Assembly: GCA_946477505.1 (NCBI GenBank)
Contig: CAMKYP010000041.1
Span: 1 to 15,211 of the forward strand
Direction of reading: 5' to 3'
DNA: 15,211 nt
From: an uncultured Dechloromonas sp.
GTDB taxonomy: Bacteria > Pseudomonadota > Gammaproteobacteria > Burkholderiales > Rhodocyclaceae
Made by a program: the position numbers and the translations under genes. Below the pieces are notes generated by a model, which was not told the DNA's origin, ran no database searches, and saw only the letters and a program-made list of their open reading frames with translations. Below, piece by piece: positions 7,601-13,460 of the stretch (positions are counted from its first letter, which is position 1; every line of letters starts with the position of its first letter).

Positions 7601-7883
7601 AAATCAGGTAGCGTGGATTCGCTGTCGTCACATAGGAAGACACCAGGCGACTGAGGAGTTCCACCTCGCGATGCACCTCGTCCATCAGCTCCATCGACTC
7701 CTGCCTGTGGCGGGCAGCTTCATAGGCATCGGTATATGCCGACAAGGCACTCAGGGTCGCCACGCTGATCATCGCCAGCATGCCTCCCAGCGCCAGAAGC
7801 ACGGTCAGCAAAGCCTTGCGCAAGCTGAGATGCCGCTGGCGAAAGGCTATGTCATCCGACTTCCTTTGGGAAAAAGAACCCAC
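4668..7883 (-). CDS. Membrane hybrid histidine kinase with two receivers and Hpt (1071 aa)
   Basis: Order of parts: TM1 (about 23-48); a periplasmic region of about 195 residues (49-242) with a PPPP loop at 130-133 and no domain I recognise; TM2 (244-265); HAMP (266-320); coiled coil; HisKA with H353 in ANMSHEIRTPMN; HATPase with NLLSNAVKF, DTGIGM and GGTGLGLAI; receiver 1 (588-705, D644, K696); receiver 2 (734-850, D787, T817, K839); Hpt (about 885-985, H936 in QVHTLKGLAGTFA); and an alpha-helical C-terminal extension. This is a BarA/TorS-style phosphorelay in one chain, H353 to Asp to H936, with the neighbouring receiver-HD-GYP protein as likely final acceptor. The start is GTG (7883-7881) with GAGG and GGGGAG just upstream; no upstream ATG is in frame. 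First gene of the operon, divergent from the exporter operon. The signal is unknown, but the porin and PstS-like protein encoded downstream are candidate partners. Confidence 0.93.
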   Translation of the reverse strand: MGSFSQRKSDDIAFRQRHLSLRKALLTVLLALGGMLAMISVATLSALSAYTDAYEAARHRQESMELMDEVHREVELLSRLVSSYVTTANPRYLIYYYDILAIREGSKPPLQGVSATYWEEVVSGMRSYVPPPPGQGDALFQRGSRLGFDAAEQAILQRVFRITDEMKEVEQVAFAATQGLYDPVKKEMVSEAEPQTEFANALLHEPQYLKHRADLAIAVAALSAQVDQRTKLALVQTGETLRRWIIAALMLLVCAVFVLIFGYHYLKRNLLAPLTSLHQTALALAEKSYGKRVGDIHGVEEVHSLATTIDSMASAIEADLAQRELVQRALRQARARAEVAAETKAIFLANMSHEIRTPMNAIIGMAYLALNSGLPARQHDYVSKIHVAAKSLLGILNDILDYSKIEAGKVALEAVRFDLEEVVQNALFMVQAKAEEKGLELILDFQPSPALRCLVGDPLRLGQVLINLLSNAVKFTERGHVCLRVVQTTSESSRAVVAFCVEDTGIGMTSEQQGRLFGEFTQADGSTTRKYGGTGLGLAISRRLVLAMSGDLQVESTFGVGSFFRFTVEVPVVPDETLDGGRQELGIRRALVVDDYPAARASMAKLLSGMGCPSVDSVGSGEDALLRFMDAGDEFEVYDLLIVDWLLPDMTGGELIERLSSTAVGLPDCVIVVSPSDPALLRQEAVQDGITEIVQKPLMPGELARICLSVGERAARDVPSRAVPNLVARVLEGMNVLLVEDNAMSQQIACEMLSGWGAHVEIAGNGQEALDCVAAHAPQYFAAVLMDIEMPVMDGREATLRLRGDRRYADLPIIAMTAHVVGHGMNDTLAQGVSAYIAKPFEPEVLLAMLQRYWHDLDSHEASAPRLLEGGDALFLQALEGVAAIDSGILLRRFAGRIPFLKRALRQFADDYLHWLESVEANLAQGAADTARRQVHTLKGLAGTFAMTSLQSALAALESAMIEGAGVDAELCEVRSHLSALLPLLQGLPFAHGEVLARDVESLDSVLGHLRQQLHEGDGEAEELWRQNKERLTVLFSPRQIAAIDYAIRQWNFAEALDILGCFERKSGGAP

Positions 7884-8002
7884 CTGCCTCGTCTCCCCAT
7901 TTGCAGCGATGAAAACTGAATCATATGACAGTTCAAAATATTTGGTATGAGTTCAGTCGAGGCGCATCAAGCCGATTGGCCTAATCGCAGCATTGGTTCA
8001 AA
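7884..8002. promoter_or_regulatory. Divergent promoter region between kinase and exporter operons
   Basis: This 119-bp AT-richer spacer lies between the two divergent operons. For the kinase, TATGAT on the minus strand (plus 7920-7925) is a good -10 element, 37 bases before the GTG; the -35 position 17 bp further upstream (ATACCA) is poor. AGTTCA occurs at 7930-7935 and 7950-7955, exactly 20 bp (two helical turns) apart, and GTTCAAAAT at 7931-7939 recurs at 7996-8004. These repeats could be binding sites of an activator. No strong plus-strand promoter was identified. Confidence 0.4.
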
Positions 8003-8620
8003 ATGTCGCTATTCGCCCACCCCTCTGGCCCCATGGACAACCTCATCAAGGACACCGCTACGCTGGAGCTGTTTTGCTGGCTTGAGCCGGGTGCCGACCT
8101 GCCCGGCTGGGACATTCTTAAGGGCAGCCCGTTTGGTGCCACGCTGGCGGCCCCGGAGGGTGGCGAACCCAGCGCAGGAGACCAACTGTTGTCGGTGCAA
8201 AACTACTTTGCCGAGTACCACCTCGAGTACTTCCGCCAGCGTCGATACAACCATTTCCCGAGTCGCCTGCATGCCATGCTCCAGTTCGCCACACGAACCG
8301 ATGCCATGACCTTCCGCACCAAGCACCCGCAGCGGGTTTTCGGAAAGAATCTCGTCTGCGCGCAAACGAAGGGCGCTTACCTCTGCTCTTTCCACGACGC
8401 CAGTTGGCTGGATTACCTGCGCCTACCGCACAGCCTGTCGCTGAGCGCGCTGGACGAAGTAGCCGATTACTACTGGTCCGGCAGAACTGTCGAAGAAGCC
8501 GGCCTGACCTTCATGAACGAACCTTGGCACGAACCCCCGGTCATCGAAGCGCTCTATCAAGGGGTGCTCGAACCGGTCTGGGGCCACCAGCAGTCTGGCT
8601 GGCTACCGGGTTTTCGATAG
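8003..8620 (+). CDS. DUF2441-like protein of unknown function (205 aa)
   Basis: No signal peptide or membrane segment is seen, so the product is probably cytoplasmic. The visible pattern is 'EYHLEYFRQRRYNHFPSRL' (71-89), AMLQFATRTDAMTF (91-104), FHDASWLDYLR (130-140) and ADYYWSG (154-160), ending with 'EPPVIEALYQGVLEP'. The 'PSR...F.t..DA..F ... DA.WL ... YW.G' spacing reminds me of DUF2441-type proteins, which look related to the ADP-ribosyltransferase fold; this is recall, not a search result. The ATG at 8003 has no clear ribosome binding site; an in-frame ATG at 8033 is an alternative, also without one. The stop is eight bases before the membrane fusion protein gene, so it is probably the first gene of the exporter operon. 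It could modify or regulate exporter cargo, or be merely co-located. Confidence 0.75.
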   Translation: MSLFAHPSGPMDNLIKDTATLELFCWLEPGADLPGWDILKGSPFGATLAAPEGGEPSAGDQLLSVQNYFAEYHLEYFRQRRYNHFPSRLHAMLQFATRTDAMTFRTKHPQRVFGKNLVCAQTKGAYLCSFHDASWLDYLRLPHSLSLSALDEVADYYWSGRTVEEAGLTFMNEPWHEPPVIEALYQGVLEPVWGHQQSGWLPGFR

Positions 8621-8628
8621 GACAAACC

Positions 8629-9777
8629 ATGCGCCGGATAGTCATTGCCATCGCAATTTTTGCCGTGCTCGGCCTCGGGATTTTCGCTGCGACCCGTCCG
8701 ACACCGGTCGCGGTTGTCCTCAAGGATGTTGACGAAGGAAAAGTCGAGGCGACCTTGGCCAACACTCGGGCCGGCACCATCGAAGCCTGCCAGCGAACCA
8801 AGCTGTCGACCATCGTCGGCGGACGAATCGAATACCTTGGCGTCAAGGAAGGCGACAAGGTGAAGAAGGGGCAATTGCTGCTCAAGCTTTGGAATGACGA
8901 CCAACAAGCCAATGCGGCCCTGGCCCAGGCGCAGGTGACGCTCAGCGCCCGCCGCGTCGACGAGGCCTGCATCGCCGCCACCAATGCGGAAAAGGAAGCA
9001 CGGCGCCAGAGCGAACTGCGCGCCAGGGGATTCGTCTCGACCAGCAAGGAAGAAGCCGCCCGCACCGATGCCGAAATCCGCCGCGCTGCCTGCAACACGG
9101 CCAAAGCCGATGTCGCCCAGGCCGAAGCGAAGTTCAAGGCGACGCGAATCGAACAGGGCCGCGTCGTACTCTATGCACCGTTCAACGGGACCGTTGCCAA
9201 GATCGTCGGCGAACTGGGCGAATACTCGACCCCCTCGCCGCCGGGCGTGCCGACACCACCCGCCATCGACCTGATCGACGACTCCTGCCTCTACGTCAAG
9301 GCCCCCATGGACGAGGTCGACGCCCCGAAAATTCGCGTTGGCCAAGCCGTGCGCATCACCCTGGATGCCCTGCCGGGCAAGATCCTGCCCGGCAAGGTCC
9401 GACGGGTCGCACCTTACGTTTCCGCCGTCGAAAAACAGGCACGCACGGTCGACATCGAAGTGGATTTCGACCCCCCAGAAGAAGCCGGCAAACTGCTCGT
9501 CGGCTACAGCGCCGACGTCGAAATCATTCTCTCCGGGCGCGACAACGTCGTGCGCACCCCGACAGCGGCCATTCAGGAGGGTGGGCGTGTCCTGATCTAC
9601 AACCCCGACAGCGGCAAGCTGGAGGAGCGACGCATCAAGGCCGGGCTGACCAATTGGGAATACACCGAGGTACTGGACGGCCTGAAACCCGGCGAGCGTA
9701 TCGTGACCTCGCTCGACAAGGCTGGCGTCAAGGCCGGCGCCAGCGCGATACCAGACGACAAGAGCAGGACGAAGTAG
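8629..9777 (+). CDS. HlyD/MacA-family membrane fusion protein of an ABC exporter (382 aa)
   Basis: A single N-terminal signal anchor (4-21) is followed by the membrane-fusion-protein layout. The first lipoyl half is around VGGRIEYLGVKEGDKVKKGQ (63-82), a helical hairpin spans about 92-178 with its tip near RGFVST (133-138), the second lipoyl half is APFNGTVAKIVGELGEY, and then come the beta barrel and membrane-proximal domain (GLKPGERIVTS near the end). It should bridge the inner-membrane permeases and an outer-membrane channel in the periplasm. Four cysteines (54, 114, 155, 220) are unusual for the family. The ATG at 8629 has AGGA six bases upstream; the frame is open back to 8404 but that would run through the previous gene. 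Four bases separate its stop from the ATPase gene. No TolC-like gene is in the window. Confidence 0.92.
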   Translation: MRRIVIAIAIFAVLGLGIFAATRPTPVAVVLKDVDEGKVEATLANTRAGTIEACQRTKLSTIVGGRIEYLGVKEGDKVKKGQLLLKLWNDDQQANAALAQAQVTLSARRVDEACIAATNAEKEARRQSELRARGFVSTSKEEAARTDAEIRRAACNTAKADVAQAEAKFKATRIEQGRVVLYAPFNGTVAKIVGELGEYSTPSPPGVPTPPAIDLIDDSCLYVKAPMDEVDAPKIRVGQAVRITLDALPGKILPGKVRRVAPYVSAVEKQARTVDIEVDFDPPEEAGKLLVGYSADVEIILSGRDNVVRTPTAAIQEGGRVLIYNPDSGKLEERRIKAGLTNWEYTEVLDGLKPGERIVTSLDKAGVKAGASAIPDDKSRTK

Positions 9778-9781
9778 CCTC

Positions 9782-10471
9782 ATGGCGCTGATCGAACTGT
9801 CTGGCATCGAACGGCGCTTCCTGCTTGGCGACACCACCGTAAACGCGCTGAGCGGCCTGGATCTGCAGGTCGACGCCGGCCAATATGTCGCCGTGATGGG
9901 CCCATCCGGCTCAGGAAAATCCACCCTGCTCAACCTGCTCGGCCTGCTCGACCGCCCGAATGCCGGCAGCTACCGGCTGGAAGGACGCGACGTCACTACC
10001 CTGTCGCCGGAAGAACAGGCCGCCGTGCGCAGCCGGCGCATCGGCTTCGTCTTCCAGAGCTTCCACCTGGTGCCGCGCCTCACGGCAGCGGAAAACATCG
10101 CCCTGCCAATGATGCTGGCCGGGATTGCGCCAACCGAACGTAAGCAGCGCGTCGCGCAGGCACTGGCGGACTTCGGCCTGGACAAACGCGCCGATCACAA
10201 ACCCGACCAGCTCTCCGGCGGCCAGCGCCAGCGTGTTGCCATCGCCCGCGCCACCATCATGCAGCCGGCCCTGATCCTTGCCGACGAACCGACCGGCAAT
10301 CTCGACCGCCACACGGGCGACGAGGTCGTCCACCTGCTCGAGGCCCTGAACGGCAACGGCGTCACGCTCATCGTCGTTACCCATGACCCGGCCCTCGGCG
10401 CCCGCGCCGGTCGCCAGTTGGTCATGGAAGATGGCCAACTGAAGCACGACAGCGCCCATGCGCCCGGCTGA
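9782..10471 (+). CDS. MacB/LolD-type ABC transporter ATP-binding protein (229 aa)
   Basis: All nucleotide-binding motifs are present: Walker A GPSGSGKST (40-48), Q-loop Q92 in FVFQSFHLVPRLTA, signature LSGGQRQRVAIARA (144-157), Walker B LILADEPTGNLD (164-175) and H-loop H201 in VVTHDP. The FQSFHLVPRLTAAENIALPM sequence and the length are typical of the MacB/LolD/FtsE group, which drives FtsX-type permeases by mechanotransmission rather than classical transport. It lies between the fusion protein gene (gap of four bases) and the first permease gene, which it overlaps by 14 bases, so the proteins very likely form one complex. Substrate cannot be read from the ATPase. Confidence 0.95.
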   Translation: MALIELSGIERRFLLGDTTVNALSGLDLQVDAGQYVAVMGPSGSGKSTLLNLLGLLDRPNAGSYRLEGRDVTTLSPEEQAAVRSRRIGFVFQSFHLVPRLTAAENIALPMMLAGIAPTERKQRVAQALADFGLDKRADHKPDQLSGGQRQRVAIARATIMQPALILADEPTGNLDRHTGDEVVHLLEALNGNGVTLIVVTHDPALGARAGRQLVMEDGQLKHDSAHAPG

Positions 10472-11666
10472 CACCCTGCGCTTTGCCCGCGATGCCGCTG
10501 CCGGCTACCCAGTGCGCACCGCCCTTTCGGTACTCGCCATGTCGATCGGCGTCGCCGCCGTCGTCATCCTGACCGCACTGGGCGACGGCGCAAGGCGCTA
10601 TGTCGTCGGCCAGTTCTCGTCACTCGGCACCAACCTGGTCATCGTGCTGCCCGGCCGCTCCGGCACCGGCGGTTTCAATCCGGCCAACACGATCACCTCG
10701 ACGCCGCGTGACTTGACCATCGACGACGCCGCCAGCCTGCGCCGCCTGCCCAGCGTCCGCCGTGTGGCGCCGCTCGCCGTCGGCACCTCGGAAATTGCCC
10801 ACGGCGGCAAACTGCGCGAAGCCATGGTCGCCGGCTCGACCGCCGAATTCCTGCCCATCCGCAATTTCGAACTCGCCCAGGGCAACGCCTTGCCCGATGA
10901 GGACTGGAATCGTGGCTCCTCGGTCGCCATCATCGGCGCCAAGCTACGCCAGGAAATATTCGGAACCGACCCCGCCGTGGGGCAACTGGTGCGGGTCGGC
11001 GACCGGCGCCTGCGGGTCATCGGCGTGCTCAAGCCGCTCGGCCAGGGCCTGGGCATGAACACCGACGAACTGGTCATCGTGCCAGTCTCTCTGGCCCAGG
11101 CGATGTTCAACTCCAACACCCTCTTCCGCATCCTGGTCGAGGCCAACAGTCGCGAAGCCATTCCGGCCGCTCGAACGCAGTCGCTGGAACTCCTCAAGCA
11201 ACGCCATCGCGGCGAGGAAGATGTCACCGTAATCACCCAGGATGCCGTGCTGGCCACCTTCGACAAGCTGCTCGGAGCGCTGACACTGGGCGTTGCGGGG
11301 ATCGCGGCGATCAGCCTGGCCGTCGCCGGCATCCTTGTCATGAACGTCATGCTGGTCGCGGTCACCCAGCGTACCGGCGAAATCGGGTTGCTCAAGGCGC
11401 TCGGCGCCTCCGCCGAGACCATCCGCCTTGCATTCCTGGCCGAGGCGGCCATGCTCTCGGGCATCGGTGCGCTACTCGGCTACCTGCTCGGTCAACTCGG
11501 GGCCTTTGCCCTGCGCCTGGCCTTTCCCGTCTTTCCAGCCTATCCGCCAAGCTGGGCGGTCATCGCCGGCCTGAGCACCGCCCTCGCAACCGGGCTTCTC
11601 TTCGGTGTGATGCCGGCTCGCCAAGCTGCCCGCCTCGATCCGGTGCTGGCGCTGATGAAGCATTGA
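10458..11666 (+). CDS. FtsX/MacB-type ABC permease, first subunit (402 aa)
   Basis: The topology is that of MacB-type permeases: TM1 (about 20-42), a large periplasmic domain (43-270) containing the MacB_PCD-like 'VRRVAPLAVGTSEI...VAGSTAEFLPIRNFELAQGNALPDED' stretch, then TM2 (273-298), TM3 (about 325-355) and TM4 (366-388). The coupling sequence 'TQRTGEIGLLKALGAS' (303-318) and the end 'MPARQAARLDPVLAL' are family hallmarks. The start overlaps the ATPase gene by 14 bases; the next permease gene begins one base after its TGA. It lacks a fused ATPase, unlike classic MacB. It probably pairs with the second permease as a heterodimer. Confidence 0.93.
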   Translation: MRPADTLRFARDAAAGYPVRTALSVLAMSIGVAAVVILTALGDGARRYVVGQFSSLGTNLVIVLPGRSGTGGFNPANTITSTPRDLTIDDAASLRRLPSVRRVAPLAVGTSEIAHGGKLREAMVAGSTAEFLPIRNFELAQGNALPDEDWNRGSSVAIIGAKLRQEIFGTDPAVGQLVRVGDRRLRVIGVLKPLGQGLGMNTDELVIVPVSLAQAMFNSNTLFRILVEANSREAIPAARTQSLELLKQRHRGEEDVTVITQDAVLATFDKLLGALTLGVAGIAAISLAVAGILVMNVMLVAVTQRTGEIGLLKALGASAETIRLAFLAEAAMLSGIGALLGYLLGQLGAFALRLAFPVFPAYPPSWAVIAGLSTALATGLLFGVMPARQAARLDPVLALMKH

Positions 11667-11667
11667 C

Positions 11668-12867
11668 ATGCTGATCGCCGACACCTTCCAGCTCGCCCTC
11701 CGTGCCGTCACCGCGCAACGCCTGCGCAGCTTCCTGACACTCCTTGGCATCGCCGTCGGCATCGCCGCCGTGATCCTGCTCACCTCCATCGGCGAAGGCA
11801 TCCATCGCTTCGTCCTGGCTGAATTCAGCCAGTTCGGCACCAATGTCGTGGGTGTCCACCCCGGCAAGACCAAGACCGGCGGCACCCCGTCCGGCCTGCC
11901 GACCAGCGCCCGCCCGCTGTCGCTCGACGATGCCCGGGCGCTGGCCATGCTGCCCCATGTCGTCGCCGTCACACCCAGCATATGGGGCAACGCCGAGGTC
12001 GGCGCTAACGGCCGCCTGCGCCGTACCTCGGTCTATGGCGTCGGCCCTCAGATGCTCGAAGTCTTCAAGGGCAAGGTGCGTGTCGGCCAGTTCCTGCCGC
12101 AGGACGATGCTGAAAACGCACGCGCGCTGGTCGTCCTTGGCCCCAAGCTGAAGGAAGAACTGTACGGCGCTGAAAATCCCCTCGGTACACGGTTGCGCAT
12201 CGGCCCCAATCAATTTCGCGTCATTGGCGTCCTCGAGCCGAAAGGGCAGTTCCTCGGCATCGACCTCGACGACACCGCCTTCATCCCGGCCGGGCGGGCA
12301 CTCGAACTATTCAATCGCGACGGCCTCAACGAAATCGATCTGGCCGCCGAAGAGGGCGTCCCGTCCCGGGTTGTCGCCGATGCGGTACGCGAACGCATGA
12401 TCACGCGCCACGGCCGTGAAGACTTCACCATCGTCACCCAAGAGGAGATGATGGCAACCCTGTCCAACATCCTCGGCGTACTGACCATGGCCGTCGGTGC
12501 GCTGGGCGGCATTTCGCTGCTGGTCGGCGGCGTCGGCATCGTCACCATCATGACCATCGCCGTCAGCGAGCGTACCGGTGAAATCGGCCTGCTTGTCGCC
12601 CTTGGCGCCCCCCGACGCACCATCCTGCTGCTCTTTCTCGGCGAAGCCATCGCACTCTCCGCCATTGGCGGCCTGATGGGCCTGGGTATCGGAATCGGCC
12701 TGGCCCAGTTGATTCACCTGCTGCTGCCCGCCCTCCCCGTGCATACGCCGCTGACCTTCGTCGGCCTGGCCGAAGGGCTGGCCATCGCCATCGGCCTGGC
12801 CGCCGGCGTACTACCGGCACGGCGCGCAGCACGGCTTGACCCGGTCGAGGCGCTACGTGCCGAATGA
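11668..12867 (+). CDS. FtsX/MacB-type ABC permease, second subunit (399 aa)
   Basis: This is a second full permease with the same plan: TM1 (about 21-41), periplasmic domain (42-265) with 'HVVAVTPSIWGNAEVGANGRLRRTSVYGVGP' and 'FLPQDDAENARALVVLGPKLKEELYG', then three C-terminal TMs (about 270-297, 322-352, 364-384). The coupling region 'VSERTGEIGLLVALGAPRRTI' (299-319) and end 'LPARRAARLDPVEALRAE' are typical. It is clearly homologous to the preceding permease but diverged in the periplasmic part, indicating an old duplication and probably heterodimer formation. It starts one base after the previous stop, so the two are translationally coupled. It is the last exporter gene; a 71-bp gap with a palindrome follows. 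Confidence 0.93.
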   Translation: MLIADTFQLALRAVTAQRLRSFLTLLGIAVGIAAVILLTSIGEGIHRFVLAEFSQFGTNVVGVHPGKTKTGGTPSGLPTSARPLSLDDARALAMLPHVVAVTPSIWGNAEVGANGRLRRTSVYGVGPQMLEVFKGKVRVGQFLPQDDAENARALVVLGPKLKEELYGAENPLGTRLRIGPNQFRVIGVLEPKGQFLGIDLDDTAFIPAGRALELFNRDGLNEIDLAAEEGVPSRVVADAVRERMITRHGREDFTIVTQEEMMATLSNILGVLTMAVGALGGISLLVGGVGIVTIMTIAVSERTGEIGLLVALGAPRRTILLLFLGEAIALSAIGGLMGLGIGIGLAQLIHLLLPALPVHTPLTFVGLAEGLAIAIGLAAGVLPARRAARLDPVEALRAE

Positions 12868-12878
12868 CCTCTATTCAT

Positions 12879-12898
12879 CCATACGTACCAGTATGGTA
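12879..12898. promoter_or_regulatory. Palindromic operator-like site upstream of the MaoC-like gene
   Basis: Two overlapping perfect inverted repeats are present: CCATAC (12879-12884) with GTATGG (12891-12896), and TACCA (12886-12890) with TGGTA (12894-12898) around GTA. The size and form suit a TetR- or GntR-type repressor dimer. A TATGGT sequence inside it (12892-12897) could serve as a -10 element, which would place the operator on the promoter. The regulator is not in the window. Confidence 0.45.
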
Positions 12899-12938
12899 GA
12901 GTGCCTTTTTTCCCAACGATAACAGCAAGGAGTTCAGC

Positions 12939-13379
12939 ATGACCACTCACTATATCGATCAGCTGCATCCCGGCATGTCCGCCAGCACCTCGAAGACCGT
13001 CACCGAAGCCGACATCATCCTGTTCGCCGGCATCTCGACCGACGTCAACCCCGCCCACCTCGACGAGGAATACTGCAAGGGCACGATGTTCGGCACGCGC
13101 ATCGCCCACGGCATGCTGTCGGCCGGTTTCATTTCCGCCACCCTGGCCAACAAGCTGCCCGGCCCCGGCACCATCTACCTGTCGCAGACACTCAAGTTCA
13201 AGGCCCCCGTCAAGCCGGGCGACACCGTTACTGCCACCGTCACCGTGCGCGAAGTCAATGTCGAGAAGAACCGCGTCATCCTCGACACCGTATGCACCGT
13301 CGGCGGCAAGACCGTCATCGACGGCGAATGCCTGATGATGCCGCCGGTTCGCGCCGCCAAGCCCACCGGCACCGTCTGA
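12939..13379 (+). CDS. MaoC-like (R)-specific enoyl-CoA hydratase, PhaJ type (146 aa)
   Basis: This is a single hot-dog-fold domain. The hydratase signature 'FAGISTDVNPAHLDEEYCKGTMFGTRIAHGML' (29-60) contains the catalytic Asp and His expected of PhaJ-type enzymes (D35 and H40, with N37). Such enzymes hydrate trans-2-enoyl-CoA to (R)-3-hydroxyacyl-CoA, linking beta-oxidation to polyhydroxyalkanoate synthesis or other CoA pathways. The length matches single-domain PhaJ. A strong ribosome binding site, AAGGAG, lies six bases before the ATG. The gene follows the exporter operon but has its own ribosome binding site and an operator-like palindrome, so it is probably a separate transcription unit; no polyhydroxyalkanoate gene adjoins it. 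The exact substrate chain length is not readable. Confidence 0.9.
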   Translation: MTTHYIDQLHPGMSASTSKTVTEADIILFAGISTDVNPAHLDEEYCKGTMFGTRIAHGMLSAGFISATLANKLPGPGTIYLSQTLKFKAPVKPGDTVTATVTVREVNVEKNRVILDTVCTVGGKTVIDGECLMMPPVRAAKPTGTV

Positions 13380-13397
13380 TTCGGCAGCACGAAGCAC

Positions 13398-13438
13398 AAG
13401 CGACAACGCCGGCATCAAGCCGGCGTTGTCGCTTTCAA
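13398..13438. terminator. Long hairpin terminator between convergent genes
   Basis: A perfect 16-bp stem (13398-13413 with 13419-13434) encloses an ATCAA loop. The plus side is followed by only a short T run (the arm itself ends CTTTC), so it may act together with Rho or as an RNA-stabilising 3' structure. It lies 18 bases after the MaoC stop and 26 bases before the end of the convergent pseudouridine synthase gene. Confidence 0.7.
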
Positions 13439-13460
13439 AACCTCACGGGAAGACAGTCGG

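Noticed and set aside
8404..8628. Upstream extension of the membrane fusion protein frame
   Set aside because: It runs through the preceding gene in another frame and lacks a signal sequence; the ATG at 8629 with AGGA upstream starts directly with the signal anchor.
8557..9933. Long 458-codon open frame on the minus strand
   Set aside because: It is antisense to the fusion protein and ATPase genes and arises from GC-rich codon use; the translation has no domain pattern.
10598..11464. 288-codon minus-strand frame opposite the first permease
   Set aside because: Ser/Arg/Pro-rich shadow translation with no ribosome binding site or recognisable domain.
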